Below the pieces are notes generated by a model. It searched no databases, was not told the origin of the DNA, and saw nothing but the letters and a program-made list of their open reading frames with translations. The position numbers were made by a program, and so were the translations under genes. DNA of 60,086 bases from CAMAUF01 sp046152925 (GTDB lineage Bacteria; Chloroflexota; Dehalococcoidia; Tepidiformales; Tepidiformaceae). Within the stretch, counting starts at the first letter, position 1. Every line of letters begins with the position of its first letter. The DNA lies in assembly GCA_046152925.1 (NCBI GenBank), contig JBJXFX010000096.1, positions 1 through 60,086 on the forward strand, written 5' to 3'. This document shows, piece by piece, positions 60,052 to 60,086 of this stretch.

Positions 60052-60086
60052 ATGAGCGTCCCGGAGCCGTATCTTTGCCAGATCGC
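60052..60086 (+). CDS. Start of an unidentified gene, cut by window end
   Basis: ATG 60052 with AGGAAGGG upstream, opening MSVPEPYLCQI, then cut by the window end. It lies 18 bp after efp in the same direction, so it is probably in the same operon. Too short to identify. Confidence 0.5.
   Translation, partial: MSVPEPYLCQI

Noticed and set aside
1..60086. tRNA, rRNA or insertion sequence genes
   Set aside because: Gaps between genes are short and I saw no cloverleaf, rRNA-like sequence, transposase or terminal inverted repeats with target duplications.

Overview
The window is GC-rich, densely packed bacterial chromosome. Gene content points to Chloroflexota, probably a Tepidiforma/SAR202-like Dehalococcoidia relative. 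The supporting signs are a GuaB3-type IMP dehydrogenase, an 11-subunit-style nuo cluster without E/F/G, an elongation factor P with a KTGRGSAQ tip, and many CaiB/BaiF CoA-transferases and luciferase-like (LLM) monooxygenases. This placement is inference from gene content only.

Bases 1-9048 are a type I-E CRISPR-Cas locus. A 5'-cut cas7e is followed by cas5e, cas6e, cas1e and cas2e on the + strand, then a 55-bp G-rich leader and an array of 84 repeats and 83 spacers (3956-9048). The last repeat is degenerate, so the leader end is next to cas2.

Bases 9.1-31.9 kb are mostly housekeeping: comM; a prfA-prmC-HAD operon; hisS divergent from relA/spoT; aroA; guaB3 divergent from rsmI; a metG-tatD-polyprenyl synthase operon; and a recO-recR-ebfC-dnaX-ybeY group. 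Two small clusters of exported or membrane proteins interrupt this: a LexA-like-operator-controlled small membrane ORF near 17.2 kb, and a lipoprotein, metzincin and GNAT group at 18.9-21.9 kb.

Bases 31.9-41.3 kb hold a nuo operon on the - strand in the order A-C-D-H-J-K-(65-aa ORF)-L-M-N. Neighbouring genes overlap or nearly touch, and the iron-sulfur subunits NuoB and NuoI are missing from the places where they normally sit.

Bases 41.5-60 kb are accessory and catabolic: an amidohydrolase, two LLM oxidoreductases, a 3-hydroxyacyl-CoA dehydrogenase, a split MaoC-like hydratase, four CaiB/BaiF CoA-transferases in two overlapping pairs, a NIPSNAP protein, two PIN-domain toxin-antitoxin modules, an orphan Pycsar-effector-like membrane protein, a HIRAN protein, a Holliday-junction-resolvase-like protein and a family 5 uracil-DNA glycosylase. 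The window closes with an M24 peptidase, efp and the start of another gene. No tRNA or rRNA gene and no insertion sequence was recognised. The most interesting signals are the nuo operon without nuoB/nuoI, the double LexA-like operator over a small membrane gene, the orphan PycTM-like gene, and CGAG-core heptamer repeats.
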